Source: Paenibacillus macerans (GTDB lineage Bacteria > Bacillota > Bacilli > Paenibacillales > Paenibacillaceae). From it: 64,000 bases of DNA. Location of the stretch: the NCBI RefSeq assembly GCF_900454495.1, contig NZ_UGSI01000001.1:3038001-3102000 (forward strand). The letters are read 5' to 3'. Shown one piece after another: positions 60,539 to 64,000 of this stretch. The notes under the pieces are model-generated. The model made no database searches. It was not told where the DNA came from and was given only the letters and a program-made list of their open reading frames with translations. Position 1 is the stretch's first letter, and each line of letters opens with the position of its first letter. The translations under genes and the position numbers were made by a program.

Positions 60539-61323
60539 GACGTTCCCCCTCCTTTCCCCAACATACTTGGAAACGCAAAAAGTTGTTCAAGAGCGGAAAG
60601 CGGTTTGCGCCGAAACAAAAGGGCCTGACTTCGCTCCGGCATCATCCCCAGCATCCAGGTTCCTTTTTCTGTTCGCGCACAGGTAAACAGCGCTTCGGCC
60701 TCCTCTCCAGAAGCCAAGTGGTATCCGGCAATGACCCGGCAATCGGACTGTGGCCCAAAGGCTTCCGCTAAGTCTGACGAGGTTTGGCGATCTATCCCAA
60801 GCTTTTGCCAAAGAACCGTTGCCGCTCCCCGTTCTCCAGCTTCCGCAAGCGCCAGAGCGTAATTGGCCTCCACCGCAGGTAAACGATAAAACGCCTCTTG
60901 CTCACAATCGCTAAGCAAAAACTGCTTCCGGAGCATGGCAATCGCTTCTTCCCGCCCGGTGCAAAGCTGGACTTCGCAAGTCTCTTCCCCGGTTAAGCGC
61001 GTGAACATCCCCGCCCGGCAATGGATAAATTCCATGGAGACTGCCCCGCCTTTTTCCACCAAGCAAGCAATCACCTGGTCCGGGAACGACAAAATTTCCG
61101 CAATCGCAGCATAATCACGCTCTATGTATAGTTGATCCTCATCTTCTTCCATCAAAATATGTTTGCTCTTCAGCCGGCCGGACACCTTCTCCCATCGTTG
61201 GCGGGCCTCCTGCAAATTAAGGCCATTCAGCACATCTTCCAAACCGAAAAAGGTAGTGGCTCCGGAAAGCAAGCATAGGTAAAACCCCTCATCATTCGAC
61301 AGCACATAGTTAGTCCTATTCAT
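60529..61323 (-). CDS. Type VII-associated protein, possible toxin chaperone
   Basis: A 264-aa protein overlapping the toxin gene by ten bases upstream. No clear motif; an alternating helix/strand pattern of a mixed fold and length of about 264 aa recall EspG-type chaperones that bind ESX substrates, but similarity cannot be confirmed by eye. Being encoded just before the secreted toxin supports such a role. ATG preceded by weak site. Confidence 0.45.
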   Translation of the reverse strand: MNRTNYVLSNDEGFYLCLLSGATTFFGLEDVLNGLNLQEARQRWEKVSGRLKSKHILMEEDEDQLYIERDYAAIAEILSFPDQVIACLVEKGGAVSMEFIHCRAGMFTRLTGEETCEVQLCTGREEAIAMLRKQFLLSDCEQEAFYRLPAVEANYALALAEAGERGAATVLWQKLGIDRQTSSDLAEAFGPQSDCRVIAGYHLASGEEAEALFTCARTEKGTWMLGMMPERSQALLFRRKPLSALEQLFAFPSMLGKGGGTSWN

Positions 61324-61456
61324 TCCGTACTCCTGGACATTTAGATATTTTATGGAAAAGACACTTCAATACATTCTATCAACCCGCCGCCGGCCTCACA
61401 ATTCCTTAGTTGGCATAATATCCCACAAATGATCCGTTTCACCTAGATAAATGAAC

Positions 61457-61490
61457 AAAAAGTCCGGAGCAGCACGGGGCTGCCCCGGAC
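61457..61490 (-). terminator. Strong terminator
   Basis: GTCCGG at 61,462 and CCGGAC at 61,485 close a GC-rich stem with an inner AGCAGC/GCTGC pairing, followed on the minus strand by five T. It is downstream of the 61,585 frame and upstream of the type VII genes; no gene lies in 61,324-61,456. Confidence 0.8.
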
Positions 61491-61584
61491 ACATTTATGA
61501 GGATAATTTACTAAGGGAAACGTAGGAGACTCGTCCCCTGCACCCCATCGCTCACCACGTGGCTGTCCCAGCAAAGGAATCCAA

Positions 61585-61842
61585 TCACCAGTCAAGTGTG
61601 GCCTTGACTGGTTTACGGTGAGCGGTCAACATGGCCATCAAATCTTGGACACTAGAAACCATTATAGTACGCTGCCGCTTCCTATTGCACTTTTGCAATG
61701 CTTCCTCGATTGGAATCATTTTTTCATTGGCATGAATAGCTGTATTTGCTTGGCTTCGTTCTCTTCCGCCTACTAAATGAACGGGTGCATAGTGCACGGG
61801 GCGGCAGGACTCGTAAAAAACAAGACCACATGCAGTTGTCAC
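61585..61842 (-). pseudogene. Remnant frame, unknown
   Basis: An 85-aa frame whose 5' end lies within the terminator of the next gene, so it lacks a plausible start and ribosome site. The C-terminal part (EKMIPIEEALQKCNRKRQRTI) is basic. A terminator follows it. Probably a truncated gene end. Confidence 0.3.
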
Positions 61843-61854
61843 ACTCGCATGTGG
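61813..61854 (-). terminator. Terminator of the frameshifted gene
   Basis: CCACATGC (61,826-61,833) pairs with GCATGTGG (61,847-61,854), 13-base loop, followed on the minus strand by TTGTTTTTT. Confidence 0.75.
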
Positions 61855-61865
61855 TGAATAAAAAA

Positions 61866-62536
61866 CTACTTTAGCCTGTTTGTCAGTGAATTAAGATCAG
61901 TAACCTCTTTTAAATCCATACCACTCAGATAATATGACTCATTATTTGTTTGATTATCTAACATAAAACTAATAGACGATAATCTGTAGTCCTTCTCCTT
62001 AAGAAACAAAACGATTTCAAAAATTGCATTCATAATTTGCTCTTGCTTGTCATCATTTACACTAATCCATAGTCTTAATTCAGGCATATCTTTTTCCTTG
62101 ATTTCTTTCTTTATTTCATGGTAATTAGGCGGATATATTCCGTTAATTTCTGATCGATCTTGTGATGGATCAGACCTCAATTGAAACGACACACTTGATA
62201 TTTGGTGAAATTGCTGTTTAATCTCATTTTTAACTTCATATTCCCAGTAGGATATATAATAATTTCCGTTAACTTCTCCTTGTACTTGTTTACTTGAAAT
62301 TGATTTTGTAGATTCTTCTTTAAGTGAACTACTGTATAGTACCTATACTTGAAATAAAATGAATTGTCAAAATCATACTTTACCGATTCAATTTTCATCT
62401 CGTCACCATACTTGTCCTGCAAGTATCTTGATGATTCTTTCCTCATGTTTTCTTTCCCCCACGGCGTTCCATTAAATATGCTATAAGCAAAAAACAGTAC
62501 AGTAAAAACTACAAGTCCTGTGATCCAATATTTCAC
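61866..62536 (-). pseudogene. Membrane-anchored protein gene broken by a frameshift
   Basis: Two frames make one protein: MKYWITGLVVFTVLFF...YRYYTV (membrane anchor and start of a soluble domain) and then, after a shift near 62,310-62,340, SLKEESTKS...VNGNYYISYWEYEVKNEI leading into SFQLRSDPSQDRSEING and on to the stop at 61,866. The first frame's tail is out of character. One extra or missing base, in the genome or in the read, would explain it. No family recognised; about 220 aa when rejoined. It may be an immunity gene. Confidence 0.65.
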
Positions 62537-62995
62537 TTCATCACCCCTTAGTAGTAGGATAGATATTCAATCCCTATCCTGCTACACGCTTCTAATCTAA
62601 TAGTTGCATTCCTATGTTAATATTCTTCAAAAATATATCAAATCGTTCGGATATGATTGTACCTCCCCTATTTTAGTGCCATTTCAATAAAAATTGCCGT
62701 TTTAATTGAAATGCAGGCCATTTATTTCATAGGAGGATTTCCGTCCTGATCATAGGGTGTTTCTTCTAACCCATTATGACCTCATACTGAGCAGATATTG
62801 TTCATATATATACATAACTCACTTATTACTGGACCATCAGTCCCTATCGGCTATCCCTGTATACCTGAAAGGAGTTTCTCTATGGCTCTGAAAATAAGTA
62901 TTAATGGTTGAATGATGGATTCATTCGTCACTGGGTAGCCTTACCAAAGAAAAAACCTTGAAGGACACGAAGTCAATCAAGGTTCATAGATGGTG
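62537..62995. other. Gene-free gap with a terminator at its right end
   Basis: No frame with a ribosome site of real length. A plus-strand AAAGGAG and ATG at 62,882 open a nine-codon frame (MALKISING) that ends at once, perhaps a dead IS start. The hairpin AACCTTGA (62,954-62,961)/TCAAGGTT (62,977-62,984) with T-run on the minus strand ends the 62,996 gene. Confidence 0.5.
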
Positions 62996-63379
62996 TTATT
63001 CCTCCAACATTACATCAGAACATACTACCGACAACCACGGTTTTGAGTAGTTTGTAGTAAAAATCCCCACATGATTTTGCTTATACGAGTTGTTTTTACT
63101 CTCCGCCATCTCTTTGAAAAGGACAATTGTAAAGAGACTTTCTTTGTTTACTTCATGAGAAGTTAAGGGAAGTTCTGTGCTGAATTGAAAATCCGCTTTC
63201 ATGCAATTTTTGAAAATGATCTTTAATAGTCTTGTAGTGTCACGACCATCTTGAATATCCCAATAGTAATCGACAACTACTATCAGGTCTATTAGGTTGT
63301 CATCCCACTTCACTTCAGTAACTATGCTATCTGTAAAATCGAAATTTTCTAGAACATCATGCAAATTGGTAGCCAACAC
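62996..63379 (-). CDS. Candidate immunity protein
   Basis: A 127-aa AT-rich protein immediately downstream (six bases) of the orphan toxin tip at 63,386-63,610. Strand-rich middle (LIDLIVVVDYYWDI) as in small immunity-fold proteins. No family named. A terminator follows. Confidence 0.55.
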   Translation of the reverse strand: MLATNLHDVLENFDFTDSIVTEVKWDDNLIDLIVVVDYYWDIQDGRDTTRLLKIIFKNCMKADFQFSTELPLTSHEVNKESLFTIVLFKEMAESKNNSYKQNHVGIFTTNYSKPWLSVVCSDVMLEE

Positions 63380-63385
63380 TTTAAC

Positions 63386-63610
63386 TCACCTACTAACAAA
63401 ATAGAAATGTGTTGCATCTCTTAATTCTTGCTTTGTTGCGTTGCTAGGGAATACTCCATTGTCATCAAGATAGCCGCCGCCCTTATTTTGAACCCTAAAA
63501 TAAGGAGTACCTCCCCCAGGCTCTGCATGTATTCTCACTTTAGTACCTGTGCTTGGGTCAGTAAGAATGGTTGCTACAAAGATTCGTCCCTTTAACCGCA
63601 TAAGACGCAC
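63386..63610 (-). CDS. Orphan C-terminal toxin tip
   Basis: A 74-aa frame whose end (TGTKVRIHAEPGGGTPYFRVQNKGGG...FYFVSR, seen as KVRIHAEPGG and GGTPYFRVQ) has the look of the conserved C terminus of polymorphic toxin domains. No secretion domain is attached, so it is a displaced cassette awaiting recombination, or a fragment left after toxin replacement. The start is uncertain. Confidence 0.5.
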   Translation of the reverse strand: MRLMRLKGRIFVATILTDPSTGTKVRIHAEPGGGTPYFRVQNKGGGYLDDNGVFPSNATKQELRDATHFYFVSR

Positions 63611-63761
63611 CGTATAAGCCTAGGGCGATTGAATTAATTTTTAAACCCAGCGCTGGAAATTTCGAAACTCATTTTATCCAACTGCCCTACCGTTAGCTCA
63701 GATAAATCTTGGCCATGCTTTCGTAGGAAATATAACTTGACGACAAGATAAAAACTATGAC

Positions 63762-64000
63762 TTATGAGTAAATATATAGGTCTACGTAAAACTCGGCTTT
63801 TATTTCACTGGCAAATTCAATAAAATCATGATTAAAGTACATTGAAGGCTTTTCATTATTTTCTACGTTTATTACTATTGCAAAAACATATTCAAGGCTA
63901 TACTTTGTTTTGATTTCCTTCAAGATAAGTTTTTTGTCTAAAATACTGTCAAGAATTTTAGACAGTTGTTCGTTGATGTCAAGAGATTCTTCATATTCAG
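63762..64000 (-). CDS. DUF4279 protein, 5' end off the window
   Basis: The last 79 codons of a protein: LDINEQLSKILDS, KYSLEYVFAIVINVEN and FNHDFIEFASEIKAEFYVDLYIY. This is the pattern of the DUF4279 C-terminal region, a family often found as immunity proteins in toxin loci. The stop is TAA at 63,762. Confidence 0.65.
   Translation of the reverse strand, partial: EYEESLDINEQLSKILDSILDKKLILKEIKTKYSLEYVFAIVINVENNEKPSMYFNHDFIEFASEIKAEFYVDLYIYS

Overview
The window looks like a chromosome segment of an endospore-forming, facultatively anaerobic Firmicute of the Paenibacillus type. Evidence for this is the cotJ spore-coat genes, the yhbH-spoVR pair, a sufCDSUB iron-sulfur operon in Bacillus order, a YfkAB-type radical SAM protein, tandem DegV proteins and a narGHJI nitrate reductase operon. 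The species cannot be fixed from sequence reading alone.

Bases 1 to about 22,640 are the right-hand part of an integrated mobile element whose left end lies outside the window. It is a mosaic. Its left part holds small membrane proteins, a VirB6/TrbL-like protein and a CpaE/MinD-like ATPase that resemble conjugation genes. The rest is a phage-type early region: an ArpU-like regulator, DNA methyltransferases (one pair wrecked by a deletion), a DnaB-type helicase, a G39P-like helicase loader, a DnaD-type initiator with an iteron-like array inside its gene, a Rha-like protein and many small proteins. A divergent Cro/CI control region is followed by a repressor, an ImmA/IrrE protease and a large serine recombinase. 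The recombinase gene ends about 20 bases from the junction with the host gene, which is cotJC (Mn-catalase-type spore coat protein). cotJC is cut after about 63 codons. cotJB and cotJA follow, so this is probably a skin-like intervening element that splits a sporulation gene.

After cotJ comes an insertion sequence (IS; about 23.9-25.7 kb), then a housekeeping stretch on the minus strand: a CNNM/CorC-type membrane protein, YfkAB, an HD-GYP protein, undecaprenyl pyrophosphate phosphatase and a YunD-like nucleotidase. Plus-strand genes follow: a MoaD-MoaE fusion, a second HD-GYP protein with a degenerate HD dyad, and an L,D-transpeptidase. Then come sufCDSUB, dps, a conserved protein of unknown role, a DUF423 protein and two DegV proteins.

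The nar operon (minus strand, 52.1 down to 44.4 kb) begins with a hemerythrin-like gene and two small unknown genes, followed by narG, narH, narJ and narI. The MoaD-MoaE fusion may supply molybdopterin for NarG. A second, intact-looking IS (19-bp inverted repeats) sits directly upstream of this operon and next to the yhbH-spoVR sporulation pair.

The right end (57-64 kb) is a decaying polymorphic-toxin locus: a WXG-type type VII secretion toxin with two peptidoglycan-binding domains and an AT-rich exchangeable tip, a probable immunity gene, an orphan toxin tip with its own candidate immunity gene, a frameshifted gene and a DUF4279 protein running off the edge. Two families of about 190-bp intergenic repeats, each with two forward and two reversed units, occur twice each in the chromosomal part.
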